DNA from: Hymenobacter arizonensis
GTDB taxonomy: Bacteria > Bacteroidota > Bacteroidia > Cytophagales > Hymenobacteraceae
Direction: 5' to 3'
Assembly (NCBI RefSeq): GCF_900115775.1
Contig: NZ_FOXS01000005.1
Location: 62,001-126,000 of the forward strand
Length of the DNA: 64,000 nt
Part shown: positions 8,041 to 17,238 of the stretch, in pieces
Numbering within the stretch: position 1 is the first letter of the stretch
Layout of the letters: each line of letters begins with the position of its first letter
Notes under the pieces: model-generated
Databases searched by the model: none
The model's input: only the letters and a program-made list of their open reading frames with translations
Told to the model about the DNA's origin: nothing
Translations under genes and position numbers: made by a program

Positions 8041-10785
8041 CTATTTCACAATGCTCACGCGGCTGGTCATTTGCTCGTTGCCGTTGCGTACCTGCAGGTA
8101 GTAGATGCCGGGAGCAAGGTTGCTTAGGTCCAGTTTGTTGCTGTAGTTATCACGGGCCGAACCAGAGTAGACTTGCTGACCTAGGGTGTTGGTAACCAGC
8201 ACACCGAGACGGCCTTTGGCGTTCGCGCCATGAATTTCGAGGTCGAAAAAGCCCGTAGTCGAAGGGTTAGGGAACACGCTGATGGCCCGCAGCAGCGCTT
8301 CGGAATTGGCAGTAACGGCGGTAGTTGTAATGGAAATGTCGTCGATGTAGAGTGCCCCCTGATTAGCGGCACTCTTGACGTGAAAGCCTACGTACTGGGT
8401 GCTAGCGCCGGCTGGTAGCAATGCCACCATAGGAGTAGAGGAGGCATTGGCCAAGGCATAGGTGGTATTGGTGATGGCCGTGTTGGTGTAGAGCACATTG
8501 GTTTGGGCAGCCACGGTAGGAGCTGTGCCCGAGGTCACTTCTAGGCTCTCAGTGAAGTTAGATGGGCTGTTTGCGATGCCTTCGCCGCGGTAGCGGAAAG
8601 CTACTTGGTAGCGTGAGGTAGCACCTAGTGTCAAGGCCGGAGTGAAGAACCAATCGTCGGCGGCCACGCTGTTTGCAAGTAGGCTGCGGTAGCGAATGCT
8701 GTTAGCCCCCGAACTGGGGTTCGTATTTGTAATTGCCCAGGTAGCTCCATCGTTGTTGGCGTTGAGGATGGTATACCCACAAGGCAAGCTTACACCGGTA
8801 GGTAAGGCGTCAAAATTTTCGGTGTATGGAAAGCTTGAGATGGTTGTAACCGCGTTGCAAGAGGTGCTGAAGCTAACAGGTCCCGTGAGCAAGCTGGTGC
8901 CTCCGGCACTGCAGTTAGTCCGTACATACACTTGGTAGGTAGTGCCGGGTTGCAGGCCCGTGAGGGTGAAGGGCGAAGCGGTAGCAGTAATGGTGGTGCC
9001 GCTGGTATTTGGTTGGAAGCCCACTGGGCCGTAGATGAGCTGGTAGCTGCCAGAGTTGCTGGCATCGGTGAATGTTACCGTAGCCCCGTTCGGTGTTGAG
9101 CTCGTTACGGCCAAAGCAGTAGCTGGAGCGCAGTTTGGGGCCGGAGCTAATCCTGCCTCAATGGCAAAGCGCCGTGTGAAGGTGGTTGCTGCCAAATCAA
9201 TCCAAGGAGCCGAACCATTGGCTGAAACATAGAAAGTGCCAGACCGGAGGGGGGCTTCTGTTTGGCTGGCAATGGCGGCTCCGGTCGGTTCCAGTTCTTT
9301 AACGCCGATATAAAACGAGCCAGAAAGCTGCAGCGATGGCAGCGCTACTGTGACATTGCCGCCTGCAGCGGGGCGGTTTTGTGCAGGTGAGCTGAAAATT
9401 AGATTACCAGGGGTATTGCCAGTGCCTGTTGCATCGTGCACCACTACCTGAAACGAAGTAGTGGGGTTGCCATTGACGGCAGCAAACGTAATCGATGCAT
9501 CGGCTAGTACCACTGGGTTAGTCACTGTGTACTTTACACTGAGTACGCCACCTGTGGCGCCATAGCTCGTGGGACCGGCATTGTTAATGGGCTGGCCTTG
9601 GTCGATGTAGCTGAGGCGGTCGGCCGTAACTAATTGCGTTACTGTAGCTGAGTTATTTGCGTTATTATCATCGTTTGCTACGCTCACTGTCACGGTGTTA
9701 GTGCCGAGAGCCAGCGTGGCGGGCAACGCGGGGAAGGTTACAATTCCACCGACACCAACGGGTACGTTCACGTTCACGGTGTTGGTGATGGTGTTAGCAC
9801 CTGTGATGGACAACGTTACGGCTACGCCGTTCTGAGCATTTGTACCCTCGTTCGATATAAACACTCGAACAGCTTGGGGCAGGGCACTAGGAGTGGCAAT
9901 TTTGCCCAAGGTATAGACGGCAAGCACCGCAATGTCGTTGGGAATGGGCGTGATAGGTGTGAAACGGAATGTGCGGCCTGCATCGGGCGCTGCTACTGAG
10001 CGAATATTGAACGTGTTAAGGAAACCAGTGGTCACTACCTCCGTGAAATTGGCAAAAGTTGCCGCACTCCAAGCAGCTGTCGATTGCTTGACAACCTGCA
10101 CAATTTGTCCGTCGTCAAAGTCGGTGCCTTTGAGGCCTACCTGTGCAAAGCGTAAAGCCGAAGTGCCGCCGGCTGATGCCGCATTGTAAACCAGTTCAAT
10201 AACATTAGTGCCCTCATAGAGACGCACTTGGAAACTCATGTTGGCATACTGGGTTGGGGCAACACTGGCTTTGTCTTGCACGTTTTTCCATTGAATCGTG
10301 CACACTCTAGAGCCTGTCGTCCCGGTAGTAGCCACCCGGTATTCGGTACCCCCTGTACTGCCTGCCGTAAGGTCTATGTTAAACGGGACTATGAGGTTAG
10401 GGTCGTTGGCAGTCTCGAATGGGTTCTCAACAGAGGAAGACGCATCTTCATCTAAGAACATGGCTGCAGAAGAAGGTGCAATCGCCCCTAATTTGATGAA
10501 GCCGTTGGTATTGAGAACAAACTGTGTGAAAGTTGCGCCGTTATAGCTGAATGTGAAACCAATAGGTTGCGCTGTAGAATTAGCGTCATCCGTGTTAGCT
10601 GTGGCAACGGCAGTGCCGGTTGTTCCAAGGTCAGTGTAAGTAGTTACAGTGTTTAAGGCACCAGTTATTCTGTAGTTCAACACTTGCGCCTGACCGGCTA
10701 TTGCCGTGCCCATGGTGAGCAATGCCGCAAAGCCAAGTTTTCGCAGGCCCTGGGCCCACTTACTCCGTTTGTAAAAGTTTGTCAT
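8041..10785 (-). CDS. Large secreted adhesin-like protein with FN3 domain and T9SS sorting domain
   Basis: With start 10785 the protein has 914 residues and begins with a clean signal peptide (MTNFYKRSKWAQGLRKLGF, then AALLTMGTAIAGQAQ). The frame is open further upstream, but that would bury the signal peptide. Visible parts in order are: a beta-rich N-terminal region; a CARDB-like segment starting NDIAVLAVYTLG; a fibronectin type III domain with GLQPGTTYQVYVRTNC; a cleaved-adhesin or MAM-like jelly-roll segment (YTENFDALPTGV to DDWFFTPAL); and a C-terminal type-A T9SS domain (AISVFPNPSTTGFFDLEI, GIYYLQV, SRVSIVK). It is low-charge and Thr/Ala rich, as expected for an outer surface protein. 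No catalytic motif is visible. The ligand is unknown. Confidence 0.85.
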   Translation of the reverse strand: MTNFYKRSKWAQGLRKLGFAALLTMGTAIAGQAQVLNYRITGALNTVTTYTDLGTTGTAVATANTDDANSTAQPIGFTFSYNGATFTQFVLNTNGFIKLGAIAPSSAAMFLDEDASSSVENPFETANDPNLIVPFNIDLTAGSTGGTEYRVATTGTTGSRVCTIQWKNVQDKASVAPTQYANMSFQVRLYEGTNVIELVYNAASAGGTSALRFAQVGLKGTDFDDGQIVQVVKQSTAAWSAATFANFTEVVTTGFLNTFNIRSVAAPDAGRTFRFTPITPIPNDIAVLAVYTLGKIATPSALPQAVRVFISNEGTNAQNGVAVTLSITGANTITNTVNVNVPVGVGGIVTFPALPATLALGTNTVTVSVANDDNNANNSATVTQLVTADRLSYIDQGQPINNAGPTSYGATGGVLSVKYTVTNPVVLADASITFAAVNGNPTTSFQVVVHDATGTGNTPGNLIFSSPAQNRPAAGGNVTVALPSLQLSGSFYIGVKELEPTGAAIASQTEAPLRSGTFYVSANGSAPWIDLAATTFTRRFAIEAGLAPAPNCAPATALAVTSSTPNGATVTFTDASNSGSYQLIYGPVGFQPNTSGTTITATASPFTLTGLQPGTTYQVYVRTNCSAGGTSLLTGPVSFSTSCNAVTTISSFPYTENFDALPTGVSLPCGYTILNANNDGATWAITNTNPSSGANSIRYRSLLANSVAADDWFFTPALTLGATSRYQVAFRYRGEGIANSPSNFTESLEVTSGTAPTVAAQTNVLYTNTAITNTTYALANASSTPMVALLPAGASTQYVGFHVKSAANQGALYIDDISITTTAVTANSEALLRAISVFPNPSTTGFFDLEIHGANAKGRLGVLVTNTLGQQVYSGSARDNYSNKLDLSNLAPGIYYLQVRNGNEQMTSRVSIVK

Positions 10786-11348
10786 GGAAAAAAGATGAAA
10801 AGGAAGAAGCACTAATAGGTGGAGCCTTACCATTTGCCCTGACTCCCAACCAAATGGTTTGATTTGCAATATCCTGCTTTTTTAACAAAATAATGGTGAA
10901 CTAATAATAAAGAAAGTTAGTGTAAATTATTCATTATTATTTGTATATTTCAATTAAGACTAGATACAGTTATTTCCTTCTAATTTAACATAAAAATTAT
11001 TGTGTGAGCAATCAACAAAGTGTTAGATAATACTGCTGAAGTTATTTTTTTGCAGCAACAAAAGATTTCGCCCAAGCAGATGAGTGCTCCCTCCAGTAAG
11101 ATGATGCAGCAGTTAAAGTAATTAAGCAGTTAAAGGTTATGTCATAAACGCAGGTGTCGGATACAGGCCGCACTCGGCAATACCTGAAAAGGTAATAATC
11201 ACAAAATCTCCATTTCTCATGCTGAGAAGCTCATTGAGCTCATCAGTATGAGAAATGGAGATTTAGGAAGCCTGATTTAATAGGGCTATTTACAAAGTCA
11301 ATGTTTCAAGTTGCCTATGTGCTTAATGACGTTGCGATTACAGACGAT
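10786..11348. other. Gene-free AT-rich region
   Basis: About 560 bp between the adhesin-like gene and the nuclease gene. It is clearly AT-richer than its surroundings (10870-11060). It should include the promoter of the minus-strand adhesin gene, but no convincing TAnnTTTG box was found. Its one striking element is the long hairpin at 11204-11264. No tRNA or plausible small gene was seen. Confidence 0.6.
11204..11264. repeat. Long, nearly perfect palindrome
   Basis: A 22-nt arm (11204-11225) is complementary to 11243-11264 with one mismatch. The 17-nt loop itself folds (GCTC-ATT-GAGC), giving an almost continuous hairpin of 61 nt. It is AT-rich with no T-tract on either side, so it is more likely a MITE-like or REP-like element or a cruciform than a standard terminator. 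Confidence 0.75.
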
Positions 11349-12143
11349 TTACTTCGCAAATACTTCATTGAGCACACCTGCTAAGCGGATGCCCGCTTTG
11401 AGAATCTGCTGTTGCACAGAGGGGCCGAAGGCGGGGTAAAACTGGTAGTCGAATTTCGGATTGGCTGCGGCTGCGGCGTAGATGGGCGTGCACAACTGGT
11501 ACGACTCAAATAGCCAGGTAGCCACGTCGTTTTTCTGCCATTGCTTGATTTGGGCATTGGTGGCCCGGTCGTAGGCGGTTGCCATTTCTGAGTACGTAAA
11601 GCCGGGGTATTCCACAAGGTCGCCGTCCAGAATGCTGTGCAGGTTGGTGTCGCGGCCACGCCAGCTTACTTGAATGCTGTTGCCGCCCCGGTCCTCGCCG
11701 TGGCCCACGTGCAGGGGCTGGTGCACATCGCCAACCAGATGAACCAGAAATTTTAAAGCAAATAACCGTTCAGCGGCTGTTTTCTTGGGGTCTTTCAGGT
11801 CTTGCCGCACTTGTAGCAAGGCCGTATAGGCGTTGGCCGGCGGAGTAGCCGGCGTGGCGGTGAGCTGCGCCGTGAAAGCCGGGAAGTCGAGGCCGGCTGC
11901 TACGTTAAGATAATGCCAAGGTCCCGTTTCCTTGTACTGCGGGTCCGAGCGAATCTCATCAGGCCACGTACTCACCAGGGGCAGGGTTTCGGTGCCCAAA
12001 ATGCGGGCTACTTCGCGCTTCGCTGTTGATGAGAGATGGTTTTCGGCAATCTTGGCCACGGCCCGGTGGCCAACGGTGCCCCAGGCAAACACGCCAATGG
12101 GCGCGCATAAGCAAACCAGCAGGGCAATGCAACTTCTGAACAT
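11349..12143 (-). CDS. Secreted S1/P1-type nuclease
   Basis: The 264-residue protein starts with a signal peptide that would be cut before W21 (GVFA/WGTVGHRAV). In this family the new N-terminal Trp is itself a zinc ligand. Other conserved ligand motifs are visible: H26 in GHRAV, WPDEI (Asp), GPWHYLNV (His), HLVGDVHQPLHV (His/Asp/His) and NLHSILDGDLV (His/Asp). The family hydrolyses single-stranded DNA and RNA with three zinc ions and acts outside the cytoplasm. There is no T9SS domain, so it is probably periplasmic. It is transcribed alone, divergent from the STAS-like gene. Confidence 0.92.
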   Translation of the reverse strand: MFRSCIALLVCLCAPIGVFAWGTVGHRAVAKIAENHLSSTAKREVARILGTETLPLVSTWPDEIRSDPQYKETGPWHYLNVAAGLDFPAFTAQLTATPATPPANAYTALLQVRQDLKDPKKTAAERLFALKFLVHLVGDVHQPLHVGHGEDRGGNSIQVSWRGRDTNLHSILDGDLVEYPGFTYSEMATAYDRATNAQIKQWQKNDVATWLFESYQLCTPIYAAAAANPKFDYQFYPAFGPSVQQQILKAGIRLAGVLNEVFAK

Positions 12144-12285
12144 AGAGGGAATTAACAGTAAAACGGGAGCGAACGACTTTCCGATGGGTTCGGCCTGCTA
12201 CCCGAAAGCAGGACCACAAAGCTAGGGCCGTTGGGCCCTGGCGGCGGCTGTAGCGCGGGCTTGTTTGCGGCTCTTGTTAAAATCA

Positions 12286-12318
12286 TTGCAGGGTTGGCAA
12301 TTTGCCAGCGTAAATTTG
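12286..12318 (+). promoter_or_regulatory. Bacteroidota-type promoter for the STAS-like gene
   Basis: A TTG at 12286-12288 and TAAATTTG at 12311-12318 are separated by 22 nt. The -7 box matches TAnnTTTG exactly. The implied leader is about 35-40 nt long and supports ATG 12363 as the start. Confidence 0.55.
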
Positions 12319-12362
12319 GCTGCTCATGTACCCTCGTATCCCGAGGGGGACCCCGTGCCCGT

Positions 12363-12785
12363 ATGCAGTTGGAAGCTATTATCGATTCACCCGAGCTATT
12401 TATTGGCTACGACACAAAAAATGATTGGCTTTATGTGGACTGGAAAGGAGAACACAACCAGTCTTCGTCGCAGGCAGGCTGCGAACTGATGCTGGAGAGC
12501 CTGCGGGCGATGCCCTGCCAGAAAATCCTCAACGACAACTCCAACATCACCCGTACCAGCATGCAGCTCACGCAGTGGGGCATCCGCTGGGTAGAACAGA
12601 TGCGGCTGGCCGGCCTGCAATACATTGCCTGGGTGCTGCCTCAAAGCCTGTTGGCTCGCCAATCTGTCGAGAGCACTGTGCACGCCATTGAGGCTCCCCG
12701 GGTAGGCACCTTCGACGACGTGGCTTCGGCCTACGTTTGGCTGCAGCAACAGCAGGTAACGCTGAGCACCTACTCCGAACAGTAA
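12363..12785 (+). CDS. Small cytoplasmic protein, STAS/SpoIIAA-like fold suspected
   Basis: The protein has 140 residues and no signal peptide or membrane segment. The alternation of beta strands and helices (LYVDWKGEH, CELMLESLRA, QKILNDNSNI, QYIAWVLPQS, FDDVASAYVWLQ) resembles the single-domain STAS/SEC14 or SpoIIAA-like proteins common in Cytophagales. These often report on or modulate signalling, but no specific partner is seen here. ATG 12363 was chosen because it follows the promoter at 12286-12318. An upstream in-frame extension would begin before that promoter. The fold assignment is an inference from pattern only. Confidence 0.6.
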   Translation: MQLEAIIDSPELFIGYDTKNDWLYVDWKGEHNQSSSQAGCELMLESLRAMPCQKILNDNSNITRTSMQLTQWGIRWVEQMRLAGLQYIAWVLPQSLLARQSVESTVHAIEAPRVGTFDDVASAYVWLQQQQVTLSTYSEQ

Positions 12786-12837
12786 ACAGTAAGCCGCCGT
12801 CTGGAGTAGGAGTGTAGTTGCCCACTCATCGCGCCGC

Positions 12838-13818
12838 ATGTATACTAATCCTGTCATTGACGAAAACTTCCCGGACCCCACCATCATCCGTGCTTCCGAT
12901 GGGTGGTACTACGCCTACGGTACCCAAACCAAGCGCGCCGGCCGTATCATCAACCTGCAAGTAGCGCGCACACGGGATTTGGTCAGCTGGGAATACCTGG
13001 GCGAAGGCCTGCCCGACAAGCCGGCGTGGGCCACCGACAGCCAGAAAATATGGGCGCCGCACGTGAGCGAGCACCAAGGACGTTTTTTCCTGTACTACTC
13101 GGCTCGGCCCACCGGCGCCGACTACCTGAGCCTGGCCGTAGCGGTGGCCGATGCTCCCGCCGGGCCGTTCGTCGACAGTGGCCAGCCCCTGCTCCCGGGC
13201 CCCGGGTTCACCTGCATCGACCCCATGGCCTTCGACGACCCCGCCACCGGCCAGCGGCTGCTGTATTGGGGTTCAGGGTTTGGCCCCATCTGGGTGCGCG
13301 AGTTAACCGAGGACCGGCTGGGTTTCCAGCCGGGCACTGAGGCGCAGCCCATCATCCATCCCAGCGTTTCCGACGACCCCGACGACTATCACCGCTTGGT
13401 AGAGGCGGCTTGGGTGCACTACCGCCACGGGTGGTACTACCTGTTCTTCTCCGGCGACAACTGCTGTGGCGCCAACGCGCACTACGCCGTGCTGGTAGCG
13501 CGTGCCCGGCACGCCACCGGCCCGTTTGAAACCTATGCTGCCGCCACCGCCAACCCCCACGCCGCCCTGCTTGCGGCCAACGCTCATTGGCTGGCCCCGG
13601 GCCACAACTGCGTGGTAACCGACGCCGCGGGCCAAGACTGGCTGGCCTATCACGCCATCGACCCCCGCCAGCCCACCTTCGACGCCATTGACGACTCGGA
13701 AGGCTACTCCCGCCGCATTCTGCTGCTCGACAAGCTGAATTATATCAATGGCTGGCCCGTGGTGGAAAACAACTCGCCCTCGTGGCAACCAGTGCCTGCC
13801 CCCGTGGGGCAGTTATGA
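12838..13818 (+). CDS. Glycoside hydrolase family 43 enzyme
   Basis: The 326-residue protein is a five-bladed beta-propeller hydrolase by motif. It starts NPVIDENFPDPTII with general base D13, carries D128 in FTCIDPMAF as the pKa modulator, and E189 in RLVEAAWV as the general acid. The pattern IWAPHVSE is also typical. GH43 members cleave arabinan, xylan side chains or galactan. The short single-domain form resembles arabinosidases and exo-acting enzymes. No signal peptide is seen, so it may act on imported oligosaccharides. It follows the STAS-like gene by 52 bp on the same strand and may be co-transcribed. Confidence 0.88.
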   Translation: MYTNPVIDENFPDPTIIRASDGWYYAYGTQTKRAGRIINLQVARTRDLVSWEYLGEGLPDKPAWATDSQKIWAPHVSEHQGRFFLYYSARPTGADYLSLAVAVADAPAGPFVDSGQPLLPGPGFTCIDPMAFDDPATGQRLLYWGSGFGPIWVRELTEDRLGFQPGTEAQPIIHPSVSDDPDDYHRLVEAAWVHYRHGWYYLFFSGDNCCGANAHYAVLVARARHATGPFETYAAATANPHAALLAANAHWLAPGHNCVVTDAAGQDWLAYHAIDPRQPTFDAIDDSEGYSRRILLLDKLNYINGWPVVENNSPSWQPVPAPVGQL

Positions 13819-13966
13819 GTTTGCTCCGTAGTTGCGCATTCCCACATGGCTTGCGTCTGAGGACAGTGCTGGAAAACAAGACCAGGGTGCCAAAAGTTGT
13901 TTTTATTCAAGCCACCGGCTCCCCGTTTTCCGTACCTTCGGCACAACGCGCGTTACACTTCTTTCT

Positions 13967-16123
13967 ATGCAGTTAGCATCATCGCTCTTTCGTTTATTCG
14001 GCCATCGGCTTGGTGTTTTTTCGGTTTTGGGCATGCTCCTAGCTGGGCCCGTGCTGGCGCAGGCTCCCCTGCCCGAGGGCCAGTGCCTGATGCTGCCGTT
14101 GGAGCCCGCCCGCCGTGCGCAGCAATCGGGGCTGGTGGTTGAAGCCCAGGTGCTGGACGCACAAAGCTTCTGGGACGCTAGCCACACTCATTTGTTCACC
14201 AAACACCGGTTGCGGGTGTTTTCCTTGCTTAAAGGCCAGGTGGCCGATACTTCCGGTCTCGTAGTAATCACCGAAGGGGGCCGCCTAGGGCTCGACCAGC
14301 ACGTGCTCAGCAATACCCTGCGGCTGGCAACTGGCCAAGTGGGTGTATTCTTCTTGGCGCGGGCCCCGTGGCCGGGCCTGCCCCTGGCCGGAGGCCGCGG
14401 CTGGACGCCCTACGGCAGTGAGCAGGGTTTCATCGAATACGACCTGGCCGAGCGCACCGCATCCGAGCCTTTTCGCACTTACTCGTCTATAGATGGGGCT
14501 TTCTTCCGGGAGGTAAGCCGGTTCACGGGGCAGGCGCGCCGGGTGCTGCAAGCCAGTCCGGCCGAGGCGGCTGCAACTGTTCCTCAGCAGCGCGGCACGC
14601 TGGCTCCCACCGTCAGCAACTTTACCCCACAAACTTTGCCCGCCGGCGCCGAAGCTGTGCTCACCATCAACGGCGACGGTTTTGGGGCCACCCGCGGCTC
14701 TGGATTTGTTGAATTCCGCAACGCCGATGACGGCGGCGCCACCCGCGTGCGGGCCCGCGAGCGGGACTACGTTTCCTGGACCAACACACGAATCCAAGTG
14801 CGCGTCCCTTCTTCAGCCAACGGCGGCCAGCCGGCCAGCAACGGGCATCCGGCCGGCTCCGGCCCCATCCGTGTAACCACCAACGACCAGCTAAGCAACG
14901 AGAGCGCAGGCTCAGTCACTATCAACTACGCCCTTACCAATGTGGAGAGCACCGATGGCAACTTTCTGCAGCGCCCCAACCACATTGCCCTCAATTCCAC
15001 TGGCGGCATCACGTTCCGCTTCAGCCCCAACTTCACCGCTAATGCTGCCGCCGTGGCTGCCAAGCAGCGGGCCATCAACACGTGGCGTTGCCAAACGGGC
15101 GTCAACTGGGAGGTAGGCCCCGCATTTACCACCAATGCCATTGCCGATGATAACCAGAACGTCGTGGCCTTCGACGTAGGCACCCAGCTGCCCGACCGTG
15201 TGCTGGGCCGCACCACCAGCTACTACCGTGGCTGTTTGGATGGTGCTGGTGGTGTGATATTTTGGGTGAAAGAAATCGACATGCAGTACGACGATGCTGC
15301 CATCTTTCAGTTCGGGCCTGCTCCACCCGTGGGCACGCTCAACCAAATCGATTTTGAAACCGTGGCGGTGCACGAGCTGGGGCACGCGCAGCAGCTCAGC
15401 CACCTCATTCTACCGGGCGCCGTGATGCATTATGCCATTGGCCGGGGCCAGAACACCCGGACGCTGAACCCTGCCAGCGACGTGGTGGGCGGCCGGCAGG
15501 TGCTACGCATGCGTAGCTTCAAAAGCTTTAGCTGTTCCGGAGGTAATCCGGCAACGCCCCCTATGCTGCCAGCTCCCCTCATCAGCTTCAGCGCGCAGTT
15601 TGAGCGCGGGGCCGGCGTCATCGTATCGTGGGCTACCCGCGACGAATGCTTTGTCACCAACTTTGCCATAGAGCGCAGCCAAGGTGGCGACACCACCTCC
15701 TGGACCCGGGTGGGCACCGTCAACACCCGGCCGCCATCAAATACCTATCAATTCTTCGATGGCCAGGTGCCCGCGGGCCTGTTTTACTACCGCCTCCGCC
15801 TAACCCGGCCCGACGGCTCGCTCGATAGCGTGACGCCCGTGGTGCTTACCACCGAAGGCGCAAACGCCACCGTCTCTCTCTTCCCCAATCCCATTGTTCG
15901 TGGCCAGCCCGTGCGCCTGCAGTACCCTGCTGCCACGGAAGGCGCTGTAGTCTTCCGCTTCTTCGATTCGCTGGGCCGCCGCATCCTCACCCAAAGCTTA
16001 GGCACCACAGCGGGGCTCAACATTCTTTCCCTGAACGTGGATGCCCTACCACCCGGGTTTTATGTGCTGACTTGGCAAGACACCCAAGGCAAAACCGGAA
16101 GCCTCAAAGCGGTGCGCTTGTAA
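13967..16123 (+). CDS. Secreted matrixin-like zinc protease with IPT/TIG-like and T9SS sorting domains
   Basis: ATG 13967 gives a 718-residue protein with a good signal peptide ending GPVLAQAP. The frame extends upstream but without similarity to a leader. After an N-terminal region comes an IPT/TIG-like domain (about 211-323, GDGFGATRGSG). The metalloprotease part has VHELGHAQQLSH with ligands H469, H473 and H479, then a VMHY Met-turn. The usual metzincin Gly between the second and third His is a Gln here. A fibronectin-like segment and a C-terminal T9SS domain (SLFPNPIVRGQPV, DSLGRRIL, GFYVLTW) finish it. It is probably a surface or secreted protease of the M10/M12-like group. The substrate is unknown. 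Confidence 0.82.
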   Translation: MQLASSLFRLFGHRLGVFSVLGMLLAGPVLAQAPLPEGQCLMLPLEPARRAQQSGLVVEAQVLDAQSFWDASHTHLFTKHRLRVFSLLKGQVADTSGLVVITEGGRLGLDQHVLSNTLRLATGQVGVFFLARAPWPGLPLAGGRGWTPYGSEQGFIEYDLAERTASEPFRTYSSIDGAFFREVSRFTGQARRVLQASPAEAAATVPQQRGTLAPTVSNFTPQTLPAGAEAVLTINGDGFGATRGSGFVEFRNADDGGATRVRARERDYVSWTNTRIQVRVPSSANGGQPASNGHPAGSGPIRVTTNDQLSNESAGSVTINYALTNVESTDGNFLQRPNHIALNSTGGITFRFSPNFTANAAAVAAKQRAINTWRCQTGVNWEVGPAFTTNAIADDNQNVVAFDVGTQLPDRVLGRTTSYYRGCLDGAGGVIFWVKEIDMQYDDAAIFQFGPAPPVGTLNQIDFETVAVHELGHAQQLSHLILPGAVMHYAIGRGQNTRTLNPASDVVGGRQVLRMRSFKSFSCSGGNPATPPMLPAPLISFSAQFERGAGVIVSWATRDECFVTNFAIERSQGGDTTSWTRVGTVNTRPPSNTYQFFDGQVPAGLFYYRLRLTRPDGSLDSVTPVVLTTEGANATVSLFPNPIVRGQPVRLQYPAATEGAVVFRFFDSLGRRILTQSLGTTAGLNILSLNVDALPPGFYVLTWQDTQGKTGSLKAVRL

Positions 16124-16150
16124 GCAGGAGCCACGTTACTTCAGGGCTTA

Positions 16151-16678
16151 TTACAGGCTCCTTGCCGCTGGCGTAGCAGCAACTGCTGCTGCGGGGGCTA
16201 CGGTGTAGCTGGCCAGCTGCGTGGCGTCGAGGTTGCCGTTGAGCCACTCGTCTTCAATGTTGGCACCTAGCTTTTTGTAGAAGGCAATGGCAGACTCGTT
16301 CCAGTCGAGCACCTGCCACTTCATGCGCACCGCGCCGGTGGCGCGGGCTTCGGCCACCACCGCATCAAATAGCAAGCGCCCCAAGCCGCCTCGCCGGGCC
16401 GCCTCGGTCACCACTAGGTCTTCGAGGTACAGCATGCGGCCCTTCCAGGTTGAGTAGGCGGTGTAGAACAACGCAATGCCGATAATTTTAGCCTTGCTGT
16501 TTTCTAACACAAAAAAGCTGAAGATGGGCGCGGGGCCAAATCCATCGCGCTGCATGGCCGCGAGGGTATTGGTTACGGCTTCCGGCGCCCGCTCGTATTC
16601 GGCCAGTTCCTTAATAAGGACCAGTACCTGCGGCAGGTCGGTTTCTACCCCGCGGCGCAACACAACGTTATTTTCCAT
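16151..16678 (-). CDS. GNAT-family N-acetyltransferase
   Basis: The 175-residue protein starting MENNVVLRRGVETDLPQV has the GNAT layout: motif A with LEDLVVTEAARRGGLGRLL, which contains the acetyl-CoA pyrophosphate-binding R/G loop, and motif B with VLDWNESAIAFYKKLGA. The pattern AYSTWKGRMLYLEDL is typical of the spermidine/spermine or diamine acetyltransferase (SSAT) subgroup, so a polyamine-like substrate is plausible but unproven. ATG 16678 fits the family start better than the upstream in-frame ATG at 16738. A low-complexity Ala/Pro tail of about 20 residues ends the protein. It is convergent with the protease gene. Confidence 0.88.
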   Translation of the reverse strand: MENNVVLRRGVETDLPQVLVLIKELAEYERAPEAVTNTLAAMQRDGFGPAPIFSFFVLENSKAKIIGIALFYTAYSTWKGRMLYLEDLVVTEAARRGGLGRLLFDAVVAEARATGAVRMKWQVLDWNESAIAFYKKLGANIEDEWLNGNLDATQLASYTVAPAAAVAATPAARSL

Positions 16679-16780
16679 AGAAGAGGCGGCGAGTGCGCAG
16701 CGCTGAAAGAGATTGGGCCGCCACCGCCTCAGCAGCAACGGCCCAACTGGTAAGCCTGAATACGTGCAATAAACCCCAGA

Positions 16781-17011
16781 TTACATCTGTGGCTGCATCT
16801 TTTTGATGTCTTCGGTAGCATTCACCGAGTTTAGCTCCCGGTACGCTTCGGGCTGCTTGGCGCCAGCGGTGGTGTCGGGGGCTGCTGGCAAGGGAGGCAG
16901 CTTGGAGGTGACAATGTCTTCGTTGGTATCACCCGTCGAAGGACCGCACGAAGGCAGCGTGAAGGCAATCAGAGCGGCGGCCAGCAGGCCGGGAAGAAGC
17001 GTTTTTTTCAT
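16781..17011 (-). CDS. Small lipoprotein
   Basis: The 76-residue protein starts MKKTLLPGLLAAALIAFTLP followed by the lipobox LPSC, which predicts cleavage by signal peptidase II and lipidation of Cys22. The mature part is short, Pro/Ala/Thr rich, and looks disordered. The function is not recognisable. It lies upstream of the GNAT gene on the same strand with about 100 bp between them. Confidence 0.7.
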   Translation of the reverse strand: MKKTLLPGLLAAALIAFTLPSCGPSTGDTNEDIVTSKLPPLPAAPDTTAGAKQPEAYRELNSVNATEDIKKMQPQM

Positions 17012-17174
17012 GTGTGGGAAAACGAATATGGGCGCAAGTTACGCACAGAGACCGGGTTGCTACATTGGAAATTGTACTCTTTCCTACGGCCAACCCGCTA
17101 TTGCCGTTAGGCTGGCAAGCCGATTACTTGTCCCAACGCGGGCTTCTGTCCTCTAGTTAATCCCTCACATCTCG

Positions 17175-17208
17175 TTCGAGACGTGGGTTATTTACTCACT
17201 TACCTTTG
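17175..17208 (+). promoter_or_regulatory. Promoter of the glycosyltransferase pair, with overlapping palindrome
   Basis: TACCTTTG at 17201-17208 is an exact -7 box, and TTCG at 17175-17178 sits 22 nt upstream where the -33 element belongs. The inverted repeat TCTCGTTCGAGA (17170-17181) covers the -33 position and looks like an operator. The promoter decides the start of the next gene: the in-frame TTG at 17206 is inside the -7 box and cannot be the start. Confidence 0.6.
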
Positions 17209-17238
17209 TCGGCACTTGCTTGCCCTTCTGTTCTCCGC

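Noticed and set aside
7819..8127. Plus-strand open frame between the two T9SS genes
   Set aside because: No family signal or start context. It overlaps the real minus-strand gene and the inverted repeat.
17206..17238. TTG 17206 as the start of the GT2 glycosyltransferase
   Set aside because: It lies inside the TACCTTTG promoter box, and the residues it adds have no family similarity.
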